Shown piece by piece: positions 44,910 through 55,696 of a stretch of 64,000 nt of DNA. Under the pieces are notes generated by a model. That model worked only from the letters and a program-made list of their open reading frames with translations. It was not told where the DNA came from and made no database searches. Position numbers and translations under genes: made by a program. Each line of letters opens with the position of its first letter. The stretch's first letter is position 1. This stretch comes from Maribacter sp. MMG018 (GTDB lineage: Bacteria > Bacteroidota > Bacteroidia > Flavobacteriales > Flavobacteriaceae): contig NZ_JAGJEC010000002.1 of NCBI RefSeq assembly GCF_018100785.1, forward strand, positions 558,001 to 622,000, read 5' to 3'.

Positions 44910-46298
44910 TTATAATATATTGTCGTAAATATTGGAAAATGCATCTACTATCAATGTGTCTTTTGCGATGATACATTTGTTTAACGGATAAAGGACCAAG
45001 GTTTCGGTCAGCTTTTTAAAATCGTCGGATCTGAACTGTGTACTGGGTTCCGTATTCATGCTATTTACAATAGCTTCCCAGTCGTCAGCTTCTGTGCGGA
45101 TATTGATACCTACGAATTCGAAATTCGGTTTTGTCTTTTTTAATTCGGCAACGCGTTTAAAAATATTGTCGTAATGGGTTTTGTTGGCGGCCGACCAAAA
45201 ATAAAAAACCACGTTCTTGCCCTTTGCAATTTCTGGAAGTGAAATATCCTTTCCTTCCATAGACGTTACTTTTAAGTGAGGTATAGGGTTTTTTGGCTGA
45301 ATGTTTCTGATGCCTTGGTAAAGGGTTACAATTTCTTGTATGTGCATATTATTGCCAGAGACCTTTTGAAACTCGTCTATGAATATTTTATTACTGTCGG
45401 GAGCATTGTGTTCTTTAAGTAAATAGTTGATGGCTACATTTCTAAATAGGTTGTCCCTTAGTTCTTTTTCGACTACCAAGCTGTCTATGATTTTTAATTT
45501 GTGCTGGTTAAAATGAAGTTGATTGGCAATTATACCATTGTTTTTGCCACAAGACTCCGAACAGTTTACATATGACAGGTTGCCAAAGTGCGACTTCATA
45601 AAATCGTAGTAAGGCCTAAGGTATATTAAGTGTTTGTTGTTATAATCTATATTCTTTCTGTATGCGTAGAAATCTTTTGAAAGATCATGTAATTTATCTT
45701 CCCTTAACTTTCTTCTATGTTTAAAAGGGTAAATTTCTTTGTACCTATAATAGGTGTAATCAATACTTGCCTCGGCAATCTCATATGCCCTTTCCGATAG
45801 TCCGAACTCTAATTTAATATCATCTAAAGCTCTGAGCTTATTTTTTCTGAGTGCATCTATTTTATGTGAAAAATCATCGGCTTCCAATTCATAATAGTTC
45901 GCCAATATTTCTTTTTCCTCATCTTCGTAGGCCAAAAAATTCTCTAAAAGAAAGTTGTTGATCTCTTCGTTGGTACCAGAAAAAACCAACGATTCATCAA
46001 AATATAGGGTGTTTAACCTAACCAGTAAACTATCGCCCTTCTCTAGGTAGATATATTGAAATTCCGGCGCATGGTTAAAATGGTAAAGTCCGTCCTCAAT
46101 AGAATTTAAGTGAAAGGTAAACCTATTGTTCACATCTAATTTGGCAGAGTCAAGTACATCACCACCTTTGTAAAGAACTACATATTCATCGGTTGGATTC
46201 ACAATTTCCCCAGCAAAGAAAACGCTATCCGTGTTTTTTTTGGGAGTATTGCAACCGACTAACAAGAAAATAAATGCTAGAGGTAAATATTTATCCAT
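44910..46298 (-). CDS. Thioredoxin-fold lipoprotein lacking the CxxC site
   Basis: The product is about 462 residues from ATG 46298 (MDKYLPLAFIFLLVGC), a lipoprotein. The N-terminal third is a beta domain like those in TlpA-type proteins of Bacteroidota (DUF4369-like), then a helical middle, and a C-terminal thioredoxin fold from about 335 (KGKNVVFYFWSAANKTHYDNIFKRV). At the active-site position it has WSAANKTH instead of WCxxC, so it cannot do thiol redox chemistry there. It may bind rather than reduce proteins. Cysteines are few elsewhere (a CSESC pair mid-protein). Confidence 0.82.
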   Translation of the reverse strand: MDKYLPLAFIFLLVGCNTPKKNTDSVFFAGEIVNPTDEYVVLYKGGDVLDSAKLDVNNRFTFHLNSIEDGLYHFNHAPEFQYIYLEKGDSLLVRLNTLYFDESLVFSGTNEEINNFLLENFLAYEDEEKEILANYYELEADDFSHKIDALRKNKLRALDDIKLEFGLSERAYEIAEASIDYTYYRYKEIYPFKHRRKLREDKLHDLSKDFYAYRKNIDYNNKHLIYLRPYYDFMKSHFGNLSYVNCSESCGKNNGIIANQLHFNQHKLKIIDSLVVEKELRDNLFRNVAINYLLKEHNAPDSNKIFIDEFQKVSGNNMHIQEIVTLYQGIRNIQPKNPIPHLKVTSMEGKDISLPEIAKGKNVVFYFWSAANKTHYDNIFKRVAELKKTKPNFEFVGINIRTEADDWEAIVNSMNTEPSTQFRSDDFKKLTETLVLYPLNKCIIAKDTLIVDAFSNIYDNIL

Positions 46299-46422
46299 AC
46301 ACAAAAGGGGAATGTTTCATATCCAAAAATAATGAACCCTCTCTTCCATTGCTGTTAATAGGTAGTTAAATCTTAATTCATTGGGACTTAAGGGCAATTA
46401 AAAAAGATGTAATCTAAGTTTG

Positions 46423-46454
46423 TTGGTTTTCGCCTTTAAAATTCTGTATTTTTG
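46423..46454 (+). promoter_or_regulatory. Promoter of the ABC-F gene
   Basis: TTG (46423-46425), a 21-base spacer and TATTTTTG (46447-46454) match the consensus. RNA would start near 46458, giving a 20-nt leader before ATG 46478. Confidence 0.65.
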
Positions 46455-46474
46455 CACGAATTTTTAAATAGTGA

Positions 46475-48106
<1,632 letters not shown>

Positions 48107-48132
48107 GGAAGTTGAACTATAATTTCTAGATC

Positions 48133-49272
48133 ATGAAGACTTACAATTATGTGGTCGGCGCAATGCTGGCTGTTTTCTTGGTTGCATGTAGTAGTGACTC
48201 AACCAATGAGCCTATAGAAGAAAATGAGACCCCTATTTTTGTCGAAGCGGATTATACTGTTTTGCTCGAAAAAAACAGTACTTTAAGTACACAAGGGCTT
48301 ACCGCAGGTTCAGAGAACCTGGAAATTAATGATAACGATAGTTTTTTTCCTGGTTTTCCCAGTTCCGAAATTTTTTATAATTCAGACAATACCATCAGCT
48401 TGTACAATACTACTTCGGGCTGTATAGGAGAGGTTTTATATTATAATTTTGAATCGGAAGATGCTATTGAGTTTGATACTTTCGGGGTTTTAGGAGCCTG
48501 TAATGTAGAGGTGACCTCTATAGCCCATACAGACGAATATGTTTTTATTTCCTTTATTAAAGATGAAGAAGGTAAAAGTGATACCTTTTATGTTAGAATA
48601 ATTGATTTGGATACTGACAATAAAGATTTTGTAGATATTCCTGTGTCTCCAAAACCAATGGCTATGGTGCCTACCAACGATAAATTGTTCGTGCTTACGT
48701 TTGATGAGGATATTACCGATGAAAATGGAATATCTGTAATCGATATTGAGGATGAGACTATCGTTTACGAAAAGAATATGGGGTATGATGTGGGGCGTAT
48801 GTTCAAAAATCTAGATGGAAATATCGTATTGGCGTATCCGGAGCTTCACACCATTGTTGATAGTAGTACGATGACAGAAACATATACAAGGTATGATGCC
48901 GATACGGCACCCAATTTTTATATGTCTGAGTTTGTTTCGTTCGGTGAAGACGGAAAATTATATTACCAAATGCAAACGGAAGAAGGTACGGCAACGGAAA
49001 GTATTCCTGCAACATATGATTTTTCTGCAAATACGGCGGTACTTTATTATTATGAAAATTTTCTGTCAACGGCGCAACTTAGTGTTGAGTTCGAGATTGC
49101 ATCTACGACTTCGATAGCCTATGATTATGCCAACGATATTATTCTTGTTGGGTATAAAAAAACGGGTAGTGGTAATACAGGAGGAATCTTAAGAATAACA
49201 TCGTCTCCAGAATTAACCTTTATCGATAATATAGATTTGGATGGTATTCCAAGGTCTATTTATGTCGAGTAG
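48133..49272 (+). CDS. Lipoprotein of unknown function, beta-propeller-like
   Basis: The 379-residue protein has a lipobox LVAC (Cys19) and then an acidic linker of Ser/Asp/Glu. The rest is acidic and strand-rich with repeating short blocks (TDEYVFISFIKDE, TNDKLFVLTFDED, LDGNIVLAYPE, YDYANDIILVGYKK), which suggests a propeller of about 40-residue blades. I do not recognise a family. It follows the ABC-F gene by 26 bases and could be cotranscribed, although a functional link is not evident. Confidence 0.75.
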   Translation: MKTYNYVVGAMLAVFLVACSSDSTNEPIEENETPIFVEADYTVLLEKNSTLSTQGLTAGSENLEINDNDSFFPGFPSSEIFYNSDNTISLYNTTSGCIGEVLYYNFESEDAIEFDTFGVLGACNVEVTSIAHTDEYVFISFIKDEEGKSDTFYVRIIDLDTDNKDFVDIPVSPKPMAMVPTNDKLFVLTFDEDITDENGISVIDIEDETIVYEKNMGYDVGRMFKNLDGNIVLAYPELHTIVDSSTMTETYTRYDADTAPNFYMSEFVSFGEDGKLYYQMQTEEGTATESIPATYDFSANTAVLYYYENFLSTAQLSVEFEIASTTSIAYDYANDIILVGYKKTGSGNTGGILRITSSPELTFIDNIDLDGIPRSIYVE

Positions 49273-49277
49273 GCTTA

Positions 49278-49997
49278 CTACGCATTGTAGTATTTACTGT
49301 TCCAAATAGCGGGATTAAAGTTTTTTCCTAGGGCAAAACCATAAAAAATAACGATGGATCCAATGCTGTTGAACATAAAGAAATAAAGTATTCCGAACTG
49401 CGCAGGTGAACTTGATTTTGAGAATAGCCCCATGGGAATCATTAGGGTTACCAAATAACTGAGTATCAATACTAAAATGATAAGGTTTATCATATTTTTA
49501 AAGGGCCACATCATTAGTTTTCGCAAAGGGTGTAGGTCATTTCCCCATTGGTGAATCAAGTAAAAATAACCATTGCCTATTGGGGCAAATAACAAGGGGT
49601 CATCTTTGTCCTCTAGTTTAAAGAGTTTTGACGGTGCGATTATTTTGAAACCTTGAATCTCTGTATCATGCTCTTTTTCAAGTTCCCTGATCTTTGAAAT
49701 GGCTTCTTTTGGAATGGTGCCCTTAAAAAATTTAGAATCCAAAAAACGAAGGCGGTAATCAATACAGACTTTTTTGATTTGCTCTATATGGTAAATGTTC
49801 TCGCTTTGTAACAATTCATGGTTAAAGGAATTGGATAAAGTGTTTTTTTGGTCTATAATGTTTGTTTCTATACGATTGTAGTCATCACTAACTCGTTTCA
49901 GAATTGTTTTTACTTCTGCAAGTAACCTCTCTTCCGACATTTTAACCCGCAATTTTTCCAAATCTAGTTTTTCTCTAAGGTTTGTTTTCTTTAACAT
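49278..49997 (-). CDS. Membrane protein of unknown function with N-terminal coiled coil
   Basis: I start at ATG 49997 (MLKKTNLREKLDLEKLRVKM), because a strong promoter lies just upstream and the longer open frame runs antisense through the FAS1 gene. The 239-residue protein has a helical, charged N-terminal half (coiled coil), a middle region, and two membrane helices (about 160-185 and 200-225; NLIILVLILSYLVTLMIP and FFMFNSIGSIVIFYGFALG). No family recognised. The short C-terminal tail ends NSKYYNA. It is convergent with the lipoprotein gene, five bases away. Confidence 0.75.
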   Translation of the reverse strand: MLKKTNLREKLDLEKLRVKMSEERLLAEVKTILKRVSDDYNRIETNIIDQKNTLSNSFNHELLQSENIYHIEQIKKVCIDYRLRFLDSKFFKGTIPKEAISKIRELEKEHDTEIQGFKIIAPSKLFKLEDKDDPLLFAPIGNGYFYLIHQWGNDLHPLRKLMMWPFKNMINLIILVLILSYLVTLMIPMGLFSKSSSPAQFGILYFFMFNSIGSIVIFYGFALGKNFNPAIWNSKYYNA

Positions 49998-50021
49998 CTC
50001 AACTTTTTTTTGTAACCTACT

Positions 50022-50050
50022 CAAAGTTAGGCAATAACGAATAAGTCCAA
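50022..50050 (-). promoter_or_regulatory. Promoter of the membrane protein gene at 49997
   Basis: On the minus strand TTG (50050-50048), 18 bases and TAACTTTG (50029-50022) give a full match to the consensus. The predicted start near 50018 leaves a 21-nt leader before ATG 49997. Confidence 0.7.
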
Positions 50051-50203
50051 AAATTGGGGTGCAGGCCTTGTTTGTTAAATAAATGTTAATTAACAGAGGT
50101 AAATAAATTTTTGATTGTGTGTTTCTCTTTTCAGATTGTATATTGTCGATGAAAGTTGACCTTTTGTCGATTACCAATATTTTGCCCCAACTATACCTTG
50201 AAT

Positions 50204-50776
50204 ATGAAAAATTGGACAGCCCCCGTATGTCTTTGTATGATGCTCTTTTCTCTAGTGAGTATGGCACAAGGCCCATCTCCACAACAAAATTTAAATTTAT
50301 TATCATCGAATTTACAGGTGGTAGATAATTCGATTCTTTTAAATACGGAACAAACAGAGAGTCATAGCACATTATTGGCGGCTTTACGAGCTTCCGATAT
50401 GGATTGTATATTAGATTATAAAGGACAGTTTACGGTTTTTGCACCCTCCAATGCGGCATTCGAAAAATTATCTAAGGTTACTATAGACGAGCTTCTTGAT
50501 CCCAAAAACAAAGAGGAGTTAAAGGCGATAATGTCGTATCATATAATCGCCGGAAAGCTTACGGCCTCCAAGATTTTGAAAGCCATGTGCAGAGGCAATG
50601 GAAAAGCGTCGTTTACCACTGTATTGGGAGAAAAGATAACGGCCACAATGAGTGGTATCGACATTATACTAATGGATAATTATGGTAACAAGGCCAAAAT
50701 AGTATCTGCCGATTCCAATCAAAGCAACGGTGTTGTACATGAAATCGACAGTGTCTTTTTACCGTTTGAGATATAA
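50204..50776 (+). CDS. Exported FAS1 (fasciclin) domain protein
   Basis: From ATG 50204 (MKNWTAPVCLCMMLF) the product is 190 residues with a signal peptide ending SMA-Q. One FAS1 domain fills the rest: STLLAALRASDMDCILDYKG, TVFAPSNAAFEKL (H1 motif), the central AIMSYHIIAGKL (H2), and NGVVHEIDSVFLP at the end. FAS1 domains mediate adhesion or binding. The mature N-terminus is a glutamine, so it is a likely glutaminyl cyclase substrate. It is convergent with pheT, whose stop codon is five bases away. Confidence 0.88.
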   Translation: MKNWTAPVCLCMMLFSLVSMAQGPSPQQNLNLLSSNLQVVDNSILLNTEQTESHSTLLAALRASDMDCILDYKGQFTVFAPSNAAFEKLSKVTIDELLDPKNKEELKAIMSYHIIAGKLTASKILKAMCRGNGKASFTTVLGEKITATMSGIDIILMDNYGNKAKIVSADSNQSNGVVHEIDSVFLPFEI

Positions 50777-50781
50777 CCGAA

Positions 50782-53211
50782 CTATCTTAATTCGGCATTT
50801 AACTCTCTTTCATAATTCTTCTGCAACTTAGACATGATCTTGTCTATTTGTTTATCTGTAAGAGTTGCGTTACTATCTTGAAGCGTAAAAGTTATAGCAT
50901 ATGATTTTTTACCTTCAGGTAAGTTCTTTCCTTCATATACATCGAACAAATTGATGTTTTTAAGTAGTTTTTTCTCTGTTTTGAATCCAATTTCATGTAA
51001 TTCCTTAAAAGTTACATGTTGATCTAGCAGTAAGGCGAAATCTCTTTTAACTTCAGGGTACTTTGATATTTCCTTAAAAACAATATTTGATTTCTTCAAT
51101 ACATCTAAAATGGTATCCCATTTAAAATCGGCGTAAAAAACATTCTGTTTAATATCAAAATGTTTAAGAATCGATTTTTTGACCATTCCGAAAGACACTA
51201 GTTCTTTCTGGCCGGATTTTAGGCTTAATCCCTCCGAAAACAGTTCGCTCTCATCTGGGCAACTTGTGGTATTATTTATGCCTAATCTTATTAGTATGGT
51301 TTCCACTATTGATTTTAATTGGAAAAAATCACTTGGTTTCGCCGGAACCGTCCAACTGTTCTCACCAGATTCTCCCGTCAATAAAATACTTAGGTACTTA
51401 TGTTCGGGCCTTTCAATGTTTTCTTGAGTATAGGTTTTACCAAACTCGAACAATTTTAGGTTTTGTCTCTTTCTGTTTATGTTATAGCTCACCGCTTCCA
51501 AGGCAGAGAATATAGATGCTTTTCTAAGTACCGATAGGTCTCCGCTTAGAGGGTTTAGAATGCTCACAGAATCTATGTTTTTTATAGGGCCCTCTAAAAA
51601 CTCATTATATTCAGGGGAGGTAAGGCTATTGGTCATTATCTCATAAAAACCCTTGGAAGCCAATAGATTTCCAATTGTAAACTGAATTTTGTGGTCTTCA
51701 TAAATAGTGGTGGACGCTATGGAAGCATTTAATTTTTGGCCGAAATCTATATTATTATATCCGTAAACCCTTAGAATTTCTTCGATTACATCTACCTGGC
51801 GTTGAACATCTACCCTGTAAGAGGGCACGCTTAGGCCCATACCTGCCTCTGTTACGTTTTTAACTTTTATGTCTAAAGAGACCAGGATAGATTTAATGGT
51901 GTCTTTTGGAATTTCTTGACCAATGAGCTTATTTATTTTTTCAAAAGCCAAGAATACTTCAAAATCCTTTTGTTTGTGAGGGTAGAGGTCTACTATGTCA
52001 GATGTGATATCCCCGCCTGCAATCTCTTTGATTAAAAGTGCCGCTCTTTTAAGGGCGTATTCTACATTTTCGATATCTATTCCGCGTTCGAACCTAAATG
52101 AGGCATCTGTATTTAGGCCGTGTCTTTTTGCCGATTTTCTAATAGATACGGGGTCAAAGTAGGCACTTTCTAAAAAGATGGAAGTAGTGTTTTCGGTAAC
52201 TCCAGAATTCAATCCACCGAAAACACCTGCAATACACATTGGTTTCTCGCTATCGCAAATCATCAAATCATCTTCGTGAAGCTCTCTTTCAATTCCGTCA
52301 AGCGTTGTAAACTTGGTGCCTTTGGGCATTGTTTTAACCCTGATTTTACCTCCCTTTATCTTGTTGGCGTCAAAAGCGTGCAAAGGTTGCCCAAGCTCAT
52401 GTAGTACATAATTGGTTGCATCTACTACGTTGTTCTTAGGGGTTAACCCTATTGCTTTTAATCTATTTTTTAACCAATTGGGAGAAGGTTGTACAATTAG
52501 GTTGTTAATTGTAACGCCACAATATCTGGGAGCAAGGGCACTATCTTCTACATCGACATCGATTTTAAGGGATCGGTTGTCAACATTGAACTGGCTAACA
52601 GGCGGGGTAATCAACTCTTTGTTAATTTCCTTCTGTTTTAGACCGGCCTTTAAATCTCTTGCAACCCCAAAATGGCTCATGGCATCGGCACGGTTTGGAG
52701 TTAGTCCAATTTCAAAGACCTCATCCCTTTCTATATCGAAAACCTCTGAAGCCAAAGTTCCGGGAGCCAAATTTTCGTCCAAGACCATAATACCGTCATG
52801 GCCTTCACCAAGACCAAGTTCGTCTTCGGCACAGATCATACCTCTACTTTCTTCTCCCCGTATTTTACCTTTTTTAATTTTCCAGGCTTCGCCTTCCTTT
52901 GTATAAAGGGTGGTACCTACAGTAGCTACAGGAACTTTTTGTCCTTTTGCCACATTCGGTGCCCCACATACTATCTGTATTGGCTCGTCACCCCCTATAT
53001 CTACCAAGGTCACTTTTAACCTATCTGCATTTTGATGCTTTTCACAACTTAGTACGTGTCCGACCACAATACCTTCTAAACCACCTTTGACAGATTCATA
53101 AGTTTCGATACCTTCTACCTCTAAGCCTAGGTCGGTTAAAAGTTCTCCGGTTTTTTTGGAATCCCAATCAATATTGATAAACTGTTTTAGCCAGTTGTAA
53201 GAAATTTTCAT
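50782..53211 (-). CDS. pheT: Phenylalanine-tRNA ligase beta subunit PheT
   Basis: PheT, with PheS, charges tRNA-Phe and edits Tyr-tRNA. The 809-residue protein has the full set: an N-terminal EMAP/tRNA-binding OB fold (about 40-150), the B3/B4 editing domain with RFERGIDIENVEYALKRA, B5, the catalytic-like core (SPEYNEFLEGP, LNPLSGDLSVLRKA), and a C-terminal FDX-ACB anticodon-binding domain (SKYPEVKRDFALLLD). PheS is not next to it, which is common in this phylum. I see no leader peptide or attenuator in the 131 bases upstream. Confidence 0.96.
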   Translation of the reverse strand: MKISYNWLKQFINIDWDSKKTGELLTDLGLEVEGIETYESVKGGLEGIVVGHVLSCEKHQNADRLKVTLVDIGGDEPIQIVCGAPNVAKGQKVPVATVGTTLYTKEGEAWKIKKGKIRGEESRGMICAEDELGLGEGHDGIMVLDENLAPGTLASEVFDIERDEVFEIGLTPNRADAMSHFGVARDLKAGLKQKEINKELITPPVSQFNVDNRSLKIDVDVEDSALAPRYCGVTINNLIVQPSPNWLKNRLKAIGLTPKNNVVDATNYVLHELGQPLHAFDANKIKGGKIRVKTMPKGTKFTTLDGIERELHEDDLMICDSEKPMCIAGVFGGLNSGVTENTTSIFLESAYFDPVSIRKSAKRHGLNTDASFRFERGIDIENVEYALKRAALLIKEIAGGDITSDIVDLYPHKQKDFEVFLAFEKINKLIGQEIPKDTIKSILVSLDIKVKNVTEAGMGLSVPSYRVDVQRQVDVIEEILRVYGYNNIDFGQKLNASIASTTIYEDHKIQFTIGNLLASKGFYEIMTNSLTSPEYNEFLEGPIKNIDSVSILNPLSGDLSVLRKASIFSALEAVSYNINRKRQNLKLFEFGKTYTQENIERPEHKYLSILLTGESGENSWTVPAKPSDFFQLKSIVETILIRLGINNTTSCPDESELFSEGLSLKSGQKELVSFGMVKKSILKHFDIKQNVFYADFKWDTILDVLKKSNIVFKEISKYPEVKRDFALLLDQHVTFKELHEIGFKTEKKLLKNINLFDVYEGKNLPEGKKSYAITFTLQDSNATLTDKQIDKIMSKLQKNYERELNAELR

Positions 53212-53342
53212 TCGTCAGTTTTAAAGCGGGTAAAGATAAAACAATGCCGTAAGACATTCAATAAGCAACGGGTCCGTTTTGCCGTAAAATTTTAATTAAT
53301 GACTATAAGTGACTATTTTAGTTCGTTTTAATACTGTTGTTT

Positions 53343-54569
53343 ATGAAAAAATATTTTTTCCTCGTTTTTGTATGGTGTGTTTTTGGATGTGTTGAAACGC
53401 ATAAAAAACAGGAATTAAGTGAAGGTGCTTGGCAGGGTAGGCTCAGTGTTATGGATGGAGAGGTATTGCCTTTTAACTTTAAGGTGTACAAGAATACGGA
53501 AGAAAATTATATGCTTGATATCTTTAATGCCGAAGAAGTTATTAAGGTAGACGAAGTGATTTTTGAAAATGATTCCCTTGTAATACAAATGCCTGTTTTT
53601 GAAGGGTATATTACCGCTCATTTTTCTTCTGTCCAAATGAAAGGGGCATTTATTATTGAGAGTTTGGAAAGGTCTGTTCCTTTTGAGGCTACATATGGCG
53701 AATCTAAAAGATTTATTGGGGTAGAAGGTGCTTCTGTGGATGTTTCTGGGGTGTGGCAGACAGAATTTAGTCCTAATACAGAGGACAATTATATGGGGAA
53801 GGGCATTTTTACTCAAAAAGATAATCAGGTAATGGGAACCTTTCGGACAACAACAGGCGATTATCGGTTTTTAGAAGGGGTGTTGGACAATGATTCGTTA
53901 AAGTTATCTACGTTTGATGGTGCACACGCCTTTTTGTTCAAGGCCAAGGTGACAGATAGTAGTATGAACGGTACTTTTTATTCAGGAAATCATTTTAAAG
54001 AACCCTTTATCGCTGTTAGAAATGAAAATTACGAATTGCCAAGCCCCGATTCCTTAACCTTTTTGAAGGACGGATATGATAAATTCGACTTTACCTTTCC
54101 TGATTTGAACGGGAATATGGTCTCTTTAAATAGTCAACAATTTAAAGATAAGGTAGTTGTAGTACAGATTATGGGGTCTTGGTGTCCTAATTGTTTGGAT
54201 GAGACCAAATTTCTGGTAGATTATTTAAGTAAGAAAAATAGGGAGGACCTTGCTGTGGTGGGCTTGGCCTTTGAATATGCCAAAACGGAAGAATTGGCTC
54301 ATAAAAGTATAAAAAGACTGGTAGATAGAATAGGGGTGGAATATCCTATTTTATTGGCTCAGTATGGTACGGAAAATAAAGAAAAGGCCCAAGAGAAATT
54401 ACCAATGTTAAATAGGGTGCTCTCGTACCCAACTACAATCTTTATCGATAAAAAAGGTGTGGTCAGAAAAATCCATACAGGGTTTAACGGTCCTGCGACC
54501 GGTGATAAATTTGAGGAATTTAAATCGGAATTTGATAGTTTTCTGCAGCAACTGTTATCAGAAGAATAA
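53343..54569 (+). CDS. TlpA-like thiol-disulfide oxidoreductase, lipoprotein
   Basis: Started at ATG 53343 (MKKYFFLVFVWCVFGC), the 408-residue product is a lipoprotein. The first 240 residues are beta-strand-rich and unclassified, followed by a thioredoxin fold with an intact CxxC site (IMGSWCPNCLDE) and the cis-Pro strand SYPTTIFIDKKG. It likely reduces or isomerises disulfides of exported proteins outside the cytoplasm. It contrasts with the protein at 44910, which has lost the cysteines. It is divergent from pheT and convergent with leuB. Confidence 0.87.
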   Translation: MKKYFFLVFVWCVFGCVETHKKQELSEGAWQGRLSVMDGEVLPFNFKVYKNTEENYMLDIFNAEEVIKVDEVIFENDSLVIQMPVFEGYITAHFSSVQMKGAFIIESLERSVPFEATYGESKRFIGVEGASVDVSGVWQTEFSPNTEDNYMGKGIFTQKDNQVMGTFRTTTGDYRFLEGVLDNDSLKLSTFDGAHAFLFKAKVTDSSMNGTFYSGNHFKEPFIAVRNENYELPSPDSLTFLKDGYDKFDFTFPDLNGNMVSLNSQQFKDKVVVVQIMGSWCPNCLDETKFLVDYLSKKNREDLAVVGLAFEYAKTEELAHKSIKRLVDRIGVEYPILLAQYGTENKEKAQEKLPMLNRVLSYPTTIFIDKKGVVRKIHTGFNGPATGDKFEEFKSEFDSFLQQLLSEE

Positions 54570-54572
54570 GCA

Positions 54573-55691
54573 CTAGATTATAGTAGATTTACCTAAATCT
54601 ATATTCTCATCGTTCATGTTAAAATGGTCGTCAAGCTCCATAATGTTATCAGCTATAAAATCACCGACGTAATCTGTGCCATATTTACTGCTTCCCATAA
54701 TATCTGGGGTCACGATGTTTTTCGAGAACGATTTTAATACGGCGGCCACTACGGCATCAGATTCCTCATGTAGCTTAAAGTGCTGTAAAAGCATGGCAAC
54801 ACTTAAAATGGCCGCCACGGGGTTAGCCGTGTTTTTGCCTTTGGCATTTGGGTATGAACCGTGTATTGGCTCGAACATCGCATAATCCGTTCCTACCGAT
54901 GCCGAAGGCAATAAGCCTATAGATCCGGCAATAACACTACCTTGGTCCGATAAAATATCCCCGAACATATTGTCTGTTAGTATTACATCGAACTGGCTGG
55001 GGTTAAGAACCATCTGCACAGCGGCATTATCTACAAAAAGAGCTTCCAAAGTTACTTCGGGATAGCTCTTGGCTATATCGTAAACGACCCTTCTCCATAA
55101 TCGAGACGTTTGTAATACATTGGCCTTGTCTACCAAGGTTACTTTCTGTTTTCTGTTTTTGGCCGCCTTAAAGGCCAAATGTGCAATTCTGCTTATTTCT
55201 TCTTCGTTATACGTACAAATATCCGTAGCGGAATTAGAATTTGGATCATGGTCTTTTTCACCGTAATAAATACCTCCCGAAAGTTCTCGGTAAATAACGA
55301 GGTCGGTATTTTTTACTATTTTTTTTGATAGTGGCGATTGTTTAATTAAGGCCGGAAAAACCTTTACGGGTCTTATATTGGCAAAAAGATCTAGTTCTTT
55401 CCTAAGCCTAAGCAAGCCTTGTTCTGGCCAAATTTCTGAATTGGGATCGTCATCGTATTTTGGGGAGCCTATGGCACCGAACAAAATAGCGTCCGATTCT
55501 TTGCAAATCTTTAAAGTTTTTTCCGGTAACGGGTTTCCTTCCTTTTCTATTGCCGTTGCGCCCACCAGGCCCTTGGCGAACGTAAAGCTGTGCCCGAAGG
55601 TTTCTTCTACGGACCTAAGGCATTTTAAGGACTGAGCAACTACTTCAGGGCCAATACCATCCCCCTCTAAAACGGCAATATTTAAATGCAT
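54573..55691 (-). CDS. leuB: 3-isopropylmalate dehydrogenase LeuB
   Basis: LeuB oxidises and decarboxylates 3-isopropylmalate with NAD in leucine synthesis. The 372-residue enzyme has GDGIGPEVV at the N-terminus, RKELDLFANIRP with the substrate-binding arginines, YRELSGGIYYG, and DNMFGDILSDQ binding the metal. It follows leuA by five bases on the same strand. leuC and leuD are absent, although in many flavobacteria they are next to these genes. Confidence 0.96.
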   Translation of the reverse strand: MHLNIAVLEGDGIGPEVVAQSLKCLRSVEETFGHSFTFAKGLVGATAIEKEGNPLPEKTLKICKESDAILFGAIGSPKYDDDPNSEIWPEQGLLRLRKELDLFANIRPVKVFPALIKQSPLSKKIVKNTDLVIYRELSGGIYYGEKDHDPNSNSATDICTYNEEEISRIAHLAFKAAKNRKQKVTLVDKANVLQTSRLWRRVVYDIAKSYPEVTLEALFVDNAAVQMVLNPSQFDVILTDNMFGDILSDQGSVIAGSIGLLPSASVGTDYAMFEPIHGSYPNAKGKNTANPVAAILSVAMLLQHFKLHEESDAVVAAVLKSFSKNIVTPDIMGSSKYGTDYVGDFIADNIMELDDHFNMNDENIDLGKSTII

Positions 55692-55696
55692 GTTTA

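Noticed and set aside
49276-49292. Inverted repeat TACTAC-N5-GTAGTA between convergent genes
   Set aside because: Only six base pairs, mostly inside the end of the membrane protein gene, with no T-run. Too weak to call a terminator.
49998-50372. Open frame extending the membrane protein gene at 49278 to 364 residues
   Set aside because: It runs antisense through the signal peptide of the FAS1 gene and crosses a consensus promoter at 50022-50050. ATG 49997 fits better.
52412-52906. Plus-strand open frame of 164 codons inside pheT
   Set aside because: It is an antisense shadow with serine-rich composition that mirrors pheT codon use.
54584-54601. Palindrome TAGATTTA-CC-TAAATCTA near the end of leuB
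   Set aside because: It lies within leuB codons and has no T-run. Probably chance in AT-rich coding DNA.
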